NCBI GenBank assembly: GCA_032433765.1
Contig: JAVIAB010000159.1
Span: 55,744,833 to 55,808,832, forward strand
DNA length: 64,000 nt
Direction: 5' to 3'
DNA from: Megaustenia siamemsis
Taxonomy: Eukaryota > Mollusca > Gastropoda > Stylommatophora > Ariophantidae
The position numbers and the translations under genes are program-made. This document shows positions 32,358-46,012 of this stretch, piece after piece. Position 1 is the stretch's first letter. Each line of letters starts with the position of its first letter. The notes under the pieces were generated by a model. It was not told where the DNA came from and searched no databases. It saw only the letters and a list, made by a program, of their open reading frames with translations.

Positions 32358-35300
32358 CTATCTACCTATCATTCGTTCGCTCGAAGTATTGTCTATATCA
32401 GCAATGTCGTTTCCTGTATGAATTTACTGTCTTTTGTAATTCTTGCAGTGGTTCATATAGTTTTGTCTGTAGTGTTGTATCTATGGGCCAATGGATTTTC
32501 CTCAGTCTACTATATTCAGTGCAGTCTTGAAGTATGTGTTCAGCAGTCTGGGGTGCCTGTCCACATGTACAAGTAGTTGATGTGCCGATCTTGAATTTTG
32601 TATACATGTGACTATGGAGTCGATTGTGTCCTGTTCTTAGGCGTATAATGATAACTTGTTCATATCTATTCATATTATGAAAGGCATCCTGATTTGGGGC
32701 TTGTGGTCTCTGATTGATTTGATTATCTGTTTCTTATGATGGTGTGTAACTGGTGTATCTTGTTGTGTGCCTGTTGAACCTTCCTTTGCCAACTGATCTG
32801 CTTTCTCATTTCCTGGTATTCCACAGTGAGACGGGATCCATTGCAGGGCAACCCTGTGGTGCTTGTAGAGTTCAGTCAATAAGGTCAGCAGATGTGGTAA
32901 TTTTCTGGATTGTAGTGCCTGGAGTACTGATCTTGCATCTGTCAAAAACACTACAGGCTGTGGGCTAAGATTACTGTTCAGCAGTTTTTCTATTGCTAAC
33001 TTTATTGCTTGTATGTCTGCATCATAATTGTGACAACATTTCCCTGTTGCTATTTTATTCATATCCCTAGTGTTATTTGGGTACTCTATATATGCACCTG
33101 CTCCCCCATTCTTTACTGCATTCTGTGCTGATCCATCTGTGTACACACGGATCCATAGGTCTTGTGGGCATTCTTCATCCAGGAAACTGAGAGTTATTGT
33201 TTTTCGCTGTAGACTATTCTGCTCCTCTTTGTCAACTATTCCTTTCACTTCTGTCCGTATTTGAACTGATAATCCTGATTCATCTGTCCAGGGAGTCTGT
33301 TCTGGTAGGGGCAGAAGGGGTTTAACAACTCTTGATATGTCTGGTGTTTGTCTACTAATACGCTTGGCTTGGTGGATAAAGCTGCCTCTCTTAAGTCGTC
33401 CCAATGCAAGATTTTGAAATCTGTCCTTCATTGGATGTCTCGGCATGCATACAAATTTTTCTGCCTGTATCAGCACCTTTGTGTCTCTCCGTTCTCTCAG
33501 TGCTGGTATCCTCCACAATTTCTCCATCTCCAATATTGGTGTTGATTTCATTTCTCCTGTGATGACCCTAAGTACCTGGTTTTATACTTTATCCAGTTCT
33601 TGCAATGTGGTGTTTGATGCTGAGCACCATGCGGATGATCCATATTCTAAATGTGGGCGTATACTCTGTTGGTAAACTTTACTGAGTATTTTCCCACTCG
33701 CACCCCATGTGGTTCCACACAACTTTCTTAGAATAGCCAATTTACTCCTTGCTTTTTGGGTTGCCTTATTTATCTGCTGTTTCCAAGATAGTTTGTTATC
33801 AAATGTAACTCCGAGATATGTAGCTTGTATGTCTTCTTTCATAGGTTCATTGTTTATGTAGATGGCTCCTGCTTTTTGTTTTGGGGAGAGTGTGAAAAGT
33901 GTAGTACTGCATTTGTCTGTATTTATGCTGATACACCATCTATTTGCCCATGAATTCAGTGCATTCATAGCTCTTTGTAGCAATTTGGAGACCACTGTTG
34001 CATACTCCTCTATGCACCACATTACCAAGTCATCTGCATACATTGCCACTTTGATGCCATGTGGTAGTTCAGTAACTAGGTCATTGATATAGATCAGAAA
34101 AAGTGTTGGAGATAGTACCCCTCCCTGTGGAACGCCCTGGCGCAATAAGACCTTCTTACTCTTAAGACCATTCAGTTGCACTCTGGCTCTCCGTTTATGC
34201 AGGTATGCTTTTACCCATTTGTACATCCTGCCATTTACTCCATAATTTCTCAGTTTCTTCAAAAGCCCTTCCTTCCATACCTTATCAAATGCTTTCTTTA
34301 GGTCTATCCATGTTGCTAGTATCAGTTTCTTTTCTTGAAACGCATCTTCAATTTCCTGGGAAAGATAGGTTGCTTGGTTTTGGGTAGAGTAACGCTGTCT
34401 AAAGCCTGCTTGTTGTGGGACAAGAAGATTTTTACTTTCCAGGTACCACTGCAGTCTGAGATTGATACGTTCCATTGTTTTACACAAACAGCTTGTAAGG
34501 CTGATTGGTCTATAGCTGGATGTCATTGAACCATCTTTTCTTGCTTCAGTAATGGTATCATAATTGCTTCTCTCCATGCCTGTGGCACTCTACCTGTGAT
34601 CCAGCAAATGTTGTAGATCTGCAGTAGTTTTGCTTTAGCTGCAGTTCCCAAGTTCTTAATCATTTCATTGGACACTGCAGCACTGCCTGGTGACTTTTTC
34701 ATTTTTAATTTGGATATTGCCAGTTCTAGCTCTCTTTGTGTAATGGGTATTTCCATGACTTCATGTGTGGTCTCTTCTTGTCTTGCATTTTGTTGTTTTA
34801 AATGGGTCTCTTGTCGTTTTTCTAGGCTAATTTCAATATTATTGTCATTTGCAAAGGAGTCTGCAAAGTAATTTGCTGCATGTTTACCTGTTAGAATGTT
34901 TCCATCCTTCTTCAGTGTAATTTTGGTGTTCCTTTCTGTACTCTCATCATTCAGCTGTTTTACAAGCTTCCACACTTTTCTTGTGTCTCGTTCAAGATTC
35001 ACAGTTTTCTCTTCCCAGCTTCTCCGTCTGGCTTGTAGTTTAGCCCGTTGAAATTTTGCTTTAGCATGCTGGTAGTTGTTGTGGTGTTCTTGGCAAGGGT
35101 TATTTTCTGCTTGCTTTCGAGATGTTTCCATGTCATTGTGCAGTTGCTGTAGTTCACTACTCCAGTATGGTTTATAGTGTTTCCGTGCCCCTCTAGGTAT
35201 TGTTTCACTGGCAGCTTGTATTATTAGTCTACTGAATTCATCAACTATTTTGTTGATGTCTCTATCTGTAATTATATCTTTAGTCAGTACACTGGTGTAG

Positions 35301-36405
35301 TGTTGATACATTTTCCAGTCTGCCTTTTTGTAATTCCATCTGGAGAGAGCGCTTCTCTCCCTGATGGCCTTATTTTGTACCACTAAAAAGACTGGTCGGT
35401 GGTCGCTGCCTCCAAGTTGTTTCCCAACAATTCGTGTGATATTCCAGTCCAGGTCTAGTGAATGGAAAGCAAGGTCTGGTGTAGATGTGGTATGCCATGA
35501 TCTGGAGTAGAATGTTAGTGGATCTGTTGCCTGGTTTAATATTATAAGCCCATTGTCATCCTGCCAATTTTCTAGCTCTTCACCTCTCTTACCCTATATG
35601 TTCATAGCCCCAGCTCTGTGAATGGCTGTTAAAGTCTCCACATACAATTATTCTTTCTTTTAATGTAATTGTGTCTAGTGCTAGTGGGCGGTCACTCGGA
35701 CAGTAGTAGTTAAGTACAAGGAAGTCTGTATTTCCTGTCCTGAGGTGCAGTATTTGATATTCCGCCCCATCCATATGCGCTTCAATCTGACATGGATTAA
35801 TGTTGTTCCTTACAAGAGTCAGTATTCCGCCCTTTTGTCTTTTTTTTTTTCTGTCAGACCGGTAGCACTGGTATCCCCTAATCTTCAAGGCTATGTCGTT
35901 GTTTAGATGGGTTTCCTGCAAACAGCATATGCTTACTTGTTCTTGATGCAGGATATTTTCTAATTCTATATTTTTACTGTACCCATCTCTTTTGTTGTTG
36001 ATGCCTTCAGCATTCCAGTGAATTATTTTTAGTGGTCTTATTTTGGATTGGCTAGTAGCTCTATTCTCTCGCCCCCTGACTCCACAGAGCGGTTGAGAAG
36101 GACATCCAGTAATAGAGGTTGGGCCCTTTCGAGGCTGAGGACCCGGCGCTGCTCCTGCCTGAGTGCCCATCACAGGGCGAGTGCCATATCGATTTGCGGT
36201 TATAGACATACTTCCATTTGCGTTGAGTGCGTGGCATCCTGATTGTTGTGCGCCTTTTGGCTGGTTGCCTCCGACTTCAGCACTTGAACTTGCTAGAGCA
36301 GACTGTGGTCTTGCTCGGTTGTAGGAAGGCCTGGCCAGTCTTAGTTTTCAGTCCCTGGTGACTGTTAAGCCCCATCCCCACGACAAGGAGCTGGCCTTGA
36401 TGAGG
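32358..36405 (-). mobile_element. LINE I copy 2, full length, inserted in a SINE
   Basis: 4,048-bp element bounded by an 11-bp duplication with one mismatch: ACTAACACCAT at 32347-32357 and ACTAAAACCAT at 36406-36416. The 5' end (CCTCATCAAGGCCAGCTCC, read on minus) matches the start of copy 3 at 62773, so this is the true 5' end. The 3' tail is GATA-like. The two SINE halves rejoin when it is removed. Confidence 0.93.
32398..36209 (-). pseudogene. LINE I polyprotein, multiple breaks
   Basis: Same endonuclease-RT-RNase H protein as copy 1, with few amino acid differences but several lesions. They are frameshifts near 35590, 34540 and 32700, a stop near 33590 where copy 1 has Gln in KVQNQALRV, and a two-codon-scale deletion in the linker near 34999. 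Endonuclease (35589-36209), YADD box (near 34040), RNase H (32670-33551) and the C-terminal knuckle (32398-32673) remain recognisable. It retains the five-T run lost in copy 1. Confidence 0.93.
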
Positions 36406-36475
36406 ACTAAAACCATATTCCCTATACGCCAGTTGGCGTTACGGGGACACTTTACTGTCTTTTTCACTGTTTCGA
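36406..36475 (+). mobile_element. SINE1 copy, 3' part
   Basis: Continues the SINE from 32357: CCATATTCCCTATACGCC, then GGCGTTACGGGG and an ACTTTACTG tail. Matches the 3' end of the other SINE1 copies. Confidence 0.85.
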
Positions 36476-39400
36476 AAGTTGTTATATCGATTTGTATATT
36501 TCTTCTCCATGTGCGTATGATCTGAAGTCTGATTCTACCGGTTTCTTTCAGTGATAGAGAATTAACTGAAGGAAGCTCTGCATACATCCTTATATCTCAA
36601 CCCCAGTCTATCCTTTGGTAACTTTCCGTCTCTATATTCAACATACTAAACTTGATTGGGAACACGATTGTTTGCCATTCTTTTTACATGACCCAGCCAC
36701 CTTAATTTACAACTTCTATGCATCGTCTTGAAGGACTGGAGTTTGGCTCTTTGTAAGACATTAGCGTTAGTTACTTTGTCCTATCAATTAATGTTCATAA
36801 TCTTTGTAAGACATTAGAGTTAGTTACTTTGTCCTATCATTTAATGATCACAATCTTTGTAAGACATTAGAGTTAGTTACTTTGTCCTATCAATTAATGT
36901 TCATAATCTTTGTAAGACATTAGAGTTAGTTACTTTGTCCTATCAATTAATGTTCATAAACTTTGTAAGACATTAGAGTTAGTTACTTTGTCCTATCATT
37001 TAATGATCACAATCTTTGTAAGACATTAGAGTTAGTTACTTTGTCCTATCAATTAATGTTCATAATCTTTGTAAGACATTAGAGTTAGTTACTTTGTCCT
37101 ATCAATTAATGTTCATAAACTTTGTAAGACATTAGAGTTAGTTACTTTGTCCTATCATTTAATGATCACAATCTTTGTAAGACATTAGAGTTAGTTACTT
37201 TGTCCTATCAATTAATGATCATACTCTTTTTAAGACATTAGAGTTATTTACTTTACCCTATCAATTAGTGATTATAATCTTTGCAAGACATTAGAGTTAG
37301 TTACTTTATCCTATCAATTAATGATCATAATCTTTGTAAGACATTAGAGTTAGTTACTTTATCCTATCAATTAATGATCATAATCTTTGTTAGACATTAG
37401 AGTTAGTTACTTTATCCTATCAATTAATGATCATAATCTTTGTAAGACATTAGAGTTAGCTACTTTGTCCTATCAATTAATGATCATAATCTTTGTAAGA
37501 CATTAGAGTTAGCTACTTTGTCCTATCAATTAATGAGCATAATCTTTGTAAGACATTAGAGTTAGTTATTTTGTCTCATCAATTAATGATCATAATCTTT
37601 CGAAGACAACGCACAAGAAAGCTGTTAAACCTTTTTTTATGCCCTGCATAGGTCGTCCAAGTGATCCGTGTAGAAGTTTACTAAACACACAACGTTGGTA
37701 AATTGGAATCTTAGTCCTGATTGTTAGTTTAACGTTGACAAGTGCTTTATCCTTTAGTTTACTAAATGTCGAACCTGCCAATATGATTCAGTAATGTCTT
37801 TCTGTTTCGAGGGAGACAGTGGTTGTTACCCTAAACCCATGATAGTTGAACTTTCTCACAAATTTATGGGATGTGCTCTTTAATGTTATAGTTGAGGGTA
37901 TGGTTCCACCCTGCTGATACATCTTCTGGATACCTTTCCGAAAGGGAGAATCAATCACTCGATCTAGCTACATTGTCAATCATTGACTACAGGACGGATT
38001 CGTCGTGAGCAGCCAGTGCTACATCATTAGCAAAGATCCTAGATTAGGGTCTCAGTTGTTTTAAATTGTGAAGACAGATGTGCCAAATTAAATGAGAGGC
38101 CACCATATCTTGTACGGATGTAGATGTCTCCAGAGACGGTTTCAAACGCATTGTGTAGATTGCCAACGAAAATTATTCGGAAAAGGGTAAGGTCAAGGAC
38201 ACATCTCTGTTTAACCCACAATTCATCTCAAAAAGATGGGAAGATTATCTATCGTCGAACTGGATGATGACAGACATATTGTGAAATGACCTGATCATCT
38301 TGAGTAATGTTGGGGGGAAGCCGTTATTTTGCAGTACCCTGTATAGAACGGCTCTGTTCACGATGTTATAAGCGTTTGTAAGATCAACGAAGGCTATACA
38401 TAGAGGTATCCTCTGCCCCTTGCACTTCAGCTATTGACGGAGAGTAAAAATCATATCGGCGGTTGATCGTCCAGCTCTAAACCCGAACTGGGACTCAGGA
38501 AGGATAGGATCTGCGTGTTGGTGTAGGCGCTTTAGAACAATTCAGATTGCGGAATCATTTTTAGTTATACAAAGGAAGGAGACACCTCAAAAGCTGTTAC
38601 AATCGGCCTTGCCTCATTTATTATCGTATACCTTGGCCACGATGTTTGTAGAGTGGGGCCGGACTGTTTAACGATTTTCCTTGATTACATGGGCGAGAAT
38701 GTCCAGGCGCTTTTCTGCTGAGAGATCGTAGATAACATTATGAAGTTCATTCTCAGTGGATTCATGTCCATTTCGGTCAGCTTTGAGTTGTTTGTGATCA
38801 GCCTGTCTATGAGTGGGCTTGCTGGTCTAGAAATGGACTTCACGGTCTGTCTTTAAGAGTAGAGACTTGAATAATGTTAGACCCATCTTTCCAGCTGTTA
38901 AGCTTTGTTACTGATAGATTTACCATTTGTTTCTTTACAAGCTGTAATGTGTGAGATGTTTGGGGCTAGTGCAACATTTATGTTGTTATACATTATTCTC
39001 CAATCGTTCAGCTCAGCAGTCTTCTAGATCGTAAAGTACAGATGTGGCCAGTATTCGAAAGGAAGGTCTTGTTCTTCCCCTCTACAAGTGCCATGAGTTT
39101 CATTAAATTTTTTTAACCCAAACCTTGGTATGGAGTGATTGTCCTTACCGAAAGAATAGATTGCATAGTCAAGGATGTGTGATTTCAGTCGGTCCATTGA
39201 CATACCTATATTTTCTACGCCTTCTATTCTCCCTGTGCATTTCTGGAAGGCTTTCTTGATTAGGACTTGTCCGGTAATTTTATTGCTGGGGTATTAATCT
39301 TAGGCCTGGATGGTTCTCTAGACGTGTATGTCTATTCGGTGATTGCTTTTATTTTACTGAAGGCAAATGTATGATCTGTATCACGGCCTGCGCTATGGTA

Positions 39401-39660
39401 ACCTCGGGTTATTCTAATATTATTTAGGTGTTGTCTGCAAGCGAGGACAAATCCCAGCTGGTGGCAATGCCCAATCTTTGGATGGCGCCATGTTGCTTTT
39501 TGTCTGCTTTTATCACTGACAAATGTATTGATGGCACACACGTTGTTATGGGAAGAAAATTTTAGAATTGTCAGACAAGTATCATTCATTTTGTCAATAC
39601 AAAGATGACCTAGGTATGATGGCAGTGAGTGATGGTCAGATCTCATGCTAAACTGCAGTG
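36476..39660 (-). pseudogene. LINE D, decayed endonuclease-RT, carrying a 53-bp array
   Basis: An old minus-strand LINE readable in pieces. Endonuclease end at 39332-39646 (KATWRHPKIGHCHQLGFVLA, then DTDHTFAFSKI). RT at 38250-38560 with SQFGFRAGRSTADMIF and FVDLTNAYNIVNRAVLY (motif A Asp kept, second Asp changed). Thumb/C-term near 37600-37790 (STFSKLKDKALVN). Final part near 36600-36720 with KLRWLGHVKRMANNRVP. No FADD box is readable. The 53-bp array 36739-37600 separates the last two blocks. The family resembles common invertebrate LINEs with GFRAGRSTxDMIF. Confidence 0.8.
36739..37600. repeat. 53-bp tandem array, about 16 units, inside LINE D
   Basis: Units CTTTGTAAGACATTAGAGTT...TAATGTTCATAAT are 53 bp (for example TTGTAAG at 36751 and 36804). 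The first half shows a repeating three-unit pattern (GTTCATAATC, GTTCATAAAC, GATCACAATC), a 159-bp higher-order repeat. Later units are more uniform (GATCATAATC). The sequence is unrelated to the 53-bp satellite at 1-2322. Confidence 0.95.
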
Positions 39661-39762
39661 CACGTAAAATTGTTATTCTTTTGTGGTTGAATCAAAGGTA
39701 ACTTGGGGAATTTTACCATACCACAACGAACTGCCACTATATTTGATACCGTTAACTTTACT

Positions 39763-39830
<68 letters not shown>

Positions 39831-39948
39831 ACTATCTCGATGTTCTTTACGCGCCACCTGGAGCGACATAAGTCTGACCATATACCTGATACAATTATCT
39901 TAGTTCATGTAAAAGAACATTTTGACTAACACAATGTTCTTCGCCACA
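39661..39948. repeat. (AT)n at about 39765-39828 and flanks
   Basis: AT dinucleotide run of about 64 bp, followed by a degenerate CGCCAC-word stretch. The tyrosine/isoleucine-repeat frames on both strands are artefacts of the AT run. Confidence 0.85.
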
Positions 39949-40230
39949 AAGAATGACGGGAGTCCTATTATTTGCTATCGGTATTGGTACTTTCTACTTA
40001 CCTTATGGACGACGTTATAGCGCCTTTTACCGTCATCGTCAGTGTAAATGATCCCATCCAGTGGTGTGTCATCGCCTTGTCTGTGAGGCCACTGCCTTCA
40101 ATGTCAGGATTATTAGCTGCAGCTGTAGGACAACACCTAGAGAGTTTGTCATTTACCTCCTTCTGCTCGCGATCGTCAAATAGGAGATCTAACTACTTCT
40201 ATGCTCTAGGCCCACATCTAATTTAGAAAC
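39949..40230. repeat. Second copy of the 100-bp-array lead-in with one unit
   Basis: 39949-40085 matches 30617-30760 (GACGGGAGTCCTATTATTTG, CATCGTCAGTGTAAA). It is followed by one 100-bp unit (TTATTAGCTGCAGCTGTAGG at about 40108) and then the same closing words TAGGAGATCTAACTACTTC. This is probably the unexpanded form of the array at 30.7-31.7 kb. Confidence 0.9.
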
Positions 40231-40889
40231 AATATCACGCAATCAACTCTCAAAACAATAAATACAATGTTGAGCTAACACAAACTGACAAGAGATATAC
40301 ATTAACATACGGACAAAATATTTAAAGATCTGACAATCTGGATGCAGAGCTCAAACAAGTGATTCAACATATGTGGGCAACTAATATCTAGAGGTAAGTA
40401 ATAAGTGCGGTCTTTCACCGAAGTTTAGAACAAGAAATACAACTTTTGTTATAGAAATATGAATGACTAGAACTAGCAGACTGTCCTGATTGAAACATTT
40501 TTAAACAAAAATATAACATTTGATACAAACTTGTACATAGGCGCGCTGATTGTTTGATATTATCACATAAGTGTTGACAGTACGACGGAATTCGTTCACT
40601 GTGACAAATAATTCATGAGCAATAAGTAAATAGATTAAAATATAAAAGACAATACAAGTCGGTTGAAGATAATGTTTTTACATAACGACTATAGAAGAAG
40701 GTGTGTCCACATTCACCACAAGAGGGTGGGTAATCAATGTCGCACAATTACAGAGTTGATAATGCTGGGTATGGTAATAGGCAAAATGATAGGTAGGTAG
40801 GTAGCTAAGAATATAGTTAGGTTTGGGGGAGTAGATAGAAAGGCAGACTGTCAGACAGTAAGAGGCAATAATAGACAGCCATACATATA
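40231..40889. other. AT-rich stretch, nothing recognised
   Basis: Only short frames. From about 40790 GTAG and ATAC tetranucleotide words begin to appear and lead into the microsatellite domain. Confidence 0.5.
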
Positions 40890-41295
<406 letters not shown>

Positions 41296-42741
41296 GTATA
41301 GGAAGGTATTTTGTAAATTAAATAAGGTAAGTAGGTAGGTGGTTAGGTAGAACGAGTGGTGACTTTGAACTTAAAATTGACAGGTAAGGTAATTTGAAAG
41401 TATTTTTTTGCCTAGTAAGTTAGCCATGTAAGCCCGGTGAGCTAGACAGTTAGGCAGATGCTTTAGTAAGAAGGTCATGCAAGTAAGAAATTAGCTAGAT
41501 AGATAGGTCGGTAGGTTAAGTTGATACATAGAATGTGGGGTATGTTTTATGAGGTAGCTATCCATGTAGATGACAGGTAGGAAAAGGGATGGGTATGTAT
41601 TAAGTAAGGTAAGTAGGTGGGTAGATATGTACGAGGTAATTTAAGATTCGGTAGGTATGACAGGTAGCTAGGAAACTTTGTAAGCAGGTTATGTAGATTT
41701 GCCAGTTAGGTCGGTATGTAAGTAGATAGAAAGATTGGTAGGTTCGTATGTATGTTGATTTATTAGATTTTATACTTCGGTAGGTAAGTTATGCTAAAGG
41801 TAGGAGGCTAGATAGGAAAGGAGCTAAACAGATAGATAGGCAGGTGTATACAGGTATGTAATTAGTTAGGTAAATAGGTATGTCTTTATATAGGTAGTTA
41901 TGTAGGCAGTTAAGTAGGTATGTATGTGTTTATTTATGTATTTATGTATGTAGGTGGGTAGAATGTTAGTATGTTTTTAGGTAGGTAGGTAGTCAGGCTA
42001 TTTAAAGGTACATGGGATACGAGGACTGATTGGTAAGTAAAGTAAGTAGCTGGGTTAGTAAAATATTTAGTTAAGTAAGTAGGTAGATAGATAAGCAGGT
42101 AGAGAACAAGATAGAAGTTTAGATATGTGAATCAGTGGATCGATGTGTATTTGTACAGGCTAAATGTTACATAAATAGATTTATAAACAAATGTGTAGCT
42201 AAGTAGGTAGCTAAATGTATGAGTAGATGGATGGCGAGGTTAGGAAGTGAGTGGTTAAATAGGTTGTAGAGCAGGTGGGATTTAGAATTCGGTTAGTGTA
42301 TCATTTTGAACCATAGAGTATATATGTGGCTGTCCTGCACATCTTAAGAGGGAAAGAGGTTTTTGGTAGTTAATAGGTGGGTGGAAGAATAGGTGGTCTT
42401 TTATGCAGAATTGAAGATACTCAGTAAGGTTGGTAGGTGTTTAGGTAGGTAGTATGGGACTTAGGTAAGTGGATTGGTTTATATGAGTAGATAAGTAGAA
42501 AGGTGAATGGACAATTAGTTGAATAAGTAAGTAGGTGCGTGTGTGGTGTGGTAGTTCGTGTGGTATGTGTGTAACTCAGCAAGTAGATAGATAGCAGGTG
42601 TGTAAATTATCGGTAGGTAGATAATTAGGTAGGTAGGTAGTAGTTTAATAATACGTAGTTAGGTATTAAGTTTTTAGGTAACTAGGTAACAGGTGGTAAA
42701 TTGGTAGTATGGTAAGTTGGTAGGTATGAAATTAGGTTAGT

Positions 42742-43140
42742 AGTACGCAATGTTATTTTTGTTTGGTTATGGAAGGCCCCGGTATCACGGCAAACGAATT
42801 AAAATTCATAATTGCTCAACCGCCCGTGCCAGCGTAATCATCCGAATTAATATCTCATCTCCCAAACAAAGAAATGTAACTGTAGTCTCCATCGTAGCAG
42901 TCTCAGCACACGTCAAAAGACATAAGGCGAAACCGTGCAGAAAGTGAACACAGCCAACTGATCCCTGTGATACGATATCATCATTCATCGTAAACAATTG
43001 GAATATCGAAACATGATCAACACGGATAAGACGCACAGCTCACGGTGAGCGCAGATCATCAAACTCAGTAGTTCGTGCTACAAGCCGGACCTTTGAATAT
43101 GAGGGGAAACTGCAACAAGGAACACTTTAGTACACAATGT
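42742..43140. other. Non-repetitive island in the GTAG domain
   Basis: About 375 bp of complex sequence with clear boundaries in GTAG repeats. Imperfect direct repeats AGTACGCAATGT (42742-42753) and AGTACACAATGT (about 43129-43140) lie at its edges and could be a target duplication. A 65-codon basic frame (42750-42947) lies inside. I do not recognise it. Confidence 0.4.
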
Positions 43141-43487
43141 GTTAGTAAATAAGTAAGTATGAAATATGGCAAGTGGTTAGGAAGGTTTATTGATAGGTAG
43201 TTGGTAGGTAGGTATGCAAGTAGTACTAATAAGATATGATGCACCTAGGTCAGTAGGTAAATTGGTAAGCAGGAAATAGCTATATGGGTGTTTAGGCCGT
43301 AGGTAGGTACAGCATAGTTAGGTAGTTGATGGATACGTAGTATATCGGTAAATAGGTGTGTTTGTTGGTAGACAGGAGGTAGGTATGTGGTAGGAATTAA
43401 GTATGCAAGCAGAAGGTATGTAACACAAACATAGCTAGAATGGTAGGTAGGTTCTAGCAAGTAGGTAGGTAATAGATAGGTAGTTAA

Positions 43488-43836
43488 GGTAAGGTAAAGG
43501 TAAAGTACGAGACTTGAACCGGCGTCTTAGCACGCGAGTATATACCCATATGTGCTCGGCCGCCTATCCAGAAATGTTCGGATATTTCTGTATAGTGTAG
43601 CCTCAGGCATCGAAACTCAGATGCGAAGCGACATTCCTCACCTTCCCAGGATAATATACCCTGGTACCCATTTCTGCCAACGGCTGGGTCGACCGTGGGG
43701 GTATTTTTTTTTTTTTTATTTAATTCCAACCACAAGTACAATTCACACTGCTCCCAGCGGGAATTGAACACGGGTTGTCCGAACGTCGGTAGTCTAGTCG
43801 GGTGGTTTTCCTAACTAGGCTACCGAGGCCCCCAGG
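43488..43836 (-). mobile_element. Second tRNA-derived SINE family (SINE2)
   Basis: Between TAGGTAGTTAA at 43477-43487 and 43837-43847. On the minus strand the head reads GGCCTCGGTAGCCTAGTTAG (A-box-like). A B-box-like GTTCAATTCCC follows at about 43756-43766, then an A run and a GC-richer body with GGTACCAGGGTATATTATCC, ending in a GGTAAAGGTAAAG-like tail on plus. It differs in sequence from SINE1. The duplication lies in GTAG repeats, so that evidence is weaker than for SINE1. Confidence 0.7.
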
Positions 43837-43849
43837 TAGGTAGTTAATT

Positions 43850-45005
43850 TAGGTAAGTATGCAGTAGATATGGGTACAGGTAGATATGTACGTAGGTAGG
43901 TAGTTAAATAGGCTGGTAGGGAATTAGGTGTGTAGGTATGCAGTAGATATGGTTACAGGTAGATATGTACGTAGGTAGGTAGTTGAGTTGGCAGGTACGG
44001 AATTAGGTGTATAAGTATGCAGTAGACATGGTTACGGGTAGATATGTACGTAGGTAGGTAGTTAAATAGGCTGGTAGGGAATTAGGTGTGTAAGTAAAAG
44101 TAAAAGTATAAAGTACTCCCGTCACGCCAAGTAGCGTATAGGGAAATATGGTGTTAGTGACCCTATATTTTACAGACTTTCAGCACATGATTTTGTGGGG
44201 TAATGTGGTCGGTATTACGCCCGTGCTGCTTTACTTTCCCAGAAAAAAATCCGGTACCCATTTAAGGCTGGGTGAACCCGGAAGCCGTCGGTTGGGATCG
44301 AACCCTACCCCTTGTCCGTGGTAGTCCAGTTCCCTAACCACTGAGCTATTGCGGCTCCAGGTGTGTAACTATACAGTAGATATGGTGACAGGTAGATATG
44401 TACATAGGTAGGTAGTTGAGTTGGCAGGCATGGAATTAGGTGTGTAAAAGATGCAGTAAGTAAGGTTACAGGTAGACATGTACGTAGGTGGGTAGTTAAG
44501 TTAGCAGGTAGGGAATTAGGTGTGTAAGTATGCAGTAAATATGGTTACAGGTAGATATGTACGTACATAGTTAGTTAAATAGGCTGATAGAGAATTAGGT
44601 GTGTAAGTATACAGTAGATATGTTTACAGGTAGATATGTACGTAGGTAGGTAGTTAAGTTGGCAGGTAGGGAATTGTGTGTGCAGGTATACAGTAGATAT
44701 GGCTACAGGTAGATATGTATGTAATTAGGTGGTTAAGTTGGAAAGTAGGGAATTAAGTGTATAAGTATACAGTACATATGGTTACAGGTAGATATGTACG
44801 TAGGTAGGTAGTTAAGTTTGCAGTTAGGGAATTAGGTATGTAAGTATACAGTAGATATAGTTACAAGTAGATATGTACGTAGGTAGGTAGTTAAGTTGGA
44901 AAGTAGGGAATTAGGTGTGTACGTATACAGTAGATATGGTTACTGGTAGATATGTACGAAGGTAGGTAGTTAAGTTGGCAGGTAGCGAATTAGGTGTGTA
45001 GGTAA
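43850..45005. repeat. 79-bp tandem array, interrupted by SINE1
   Basis: Units with GCAGTAGATATGGTTACAGG and GATATGTACGTAGG and GGGAATTAGGTGTG repeat about every 79 bp (43861, 43940, 44019 and on to about 45000). The SINE1 at 44094-44358 sits inside one unit. Confidence 0.9.
44094..44358 (-). mobile_element. SINE1 copy with 10-bp TSD
   Basis: Flanked by AGGTGTGTAA at 44084-44093 and 44359-44368. Minus-strand A box TAGCTCAGTGG and B box GGTTCGATCCC, shared body and ACTTTTAC-type tail. Single tRNA-like head only. Confidence 0.92.
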
Positions 45006-45122
45006 GTCAAACAATAGTAGATGGTAGGTAGGTAGTAACTTGTCGAAAAGTTAGATACGTTGTTGAAGGTGATAGGTATATAAGAAGGTACGTTAGTAGT
45101 ATGTTGTTTGGTAGGTAGGCAG

Positions 45123-46004
<882 letters not shown>

Positions 46005-46012
46005 GATTAGAT

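Noticed and set aside
39648..39881. Tyrosine/isoleucine-repeat frames on both strands
   Set aside because: Translation of the AT dinucleotide run.
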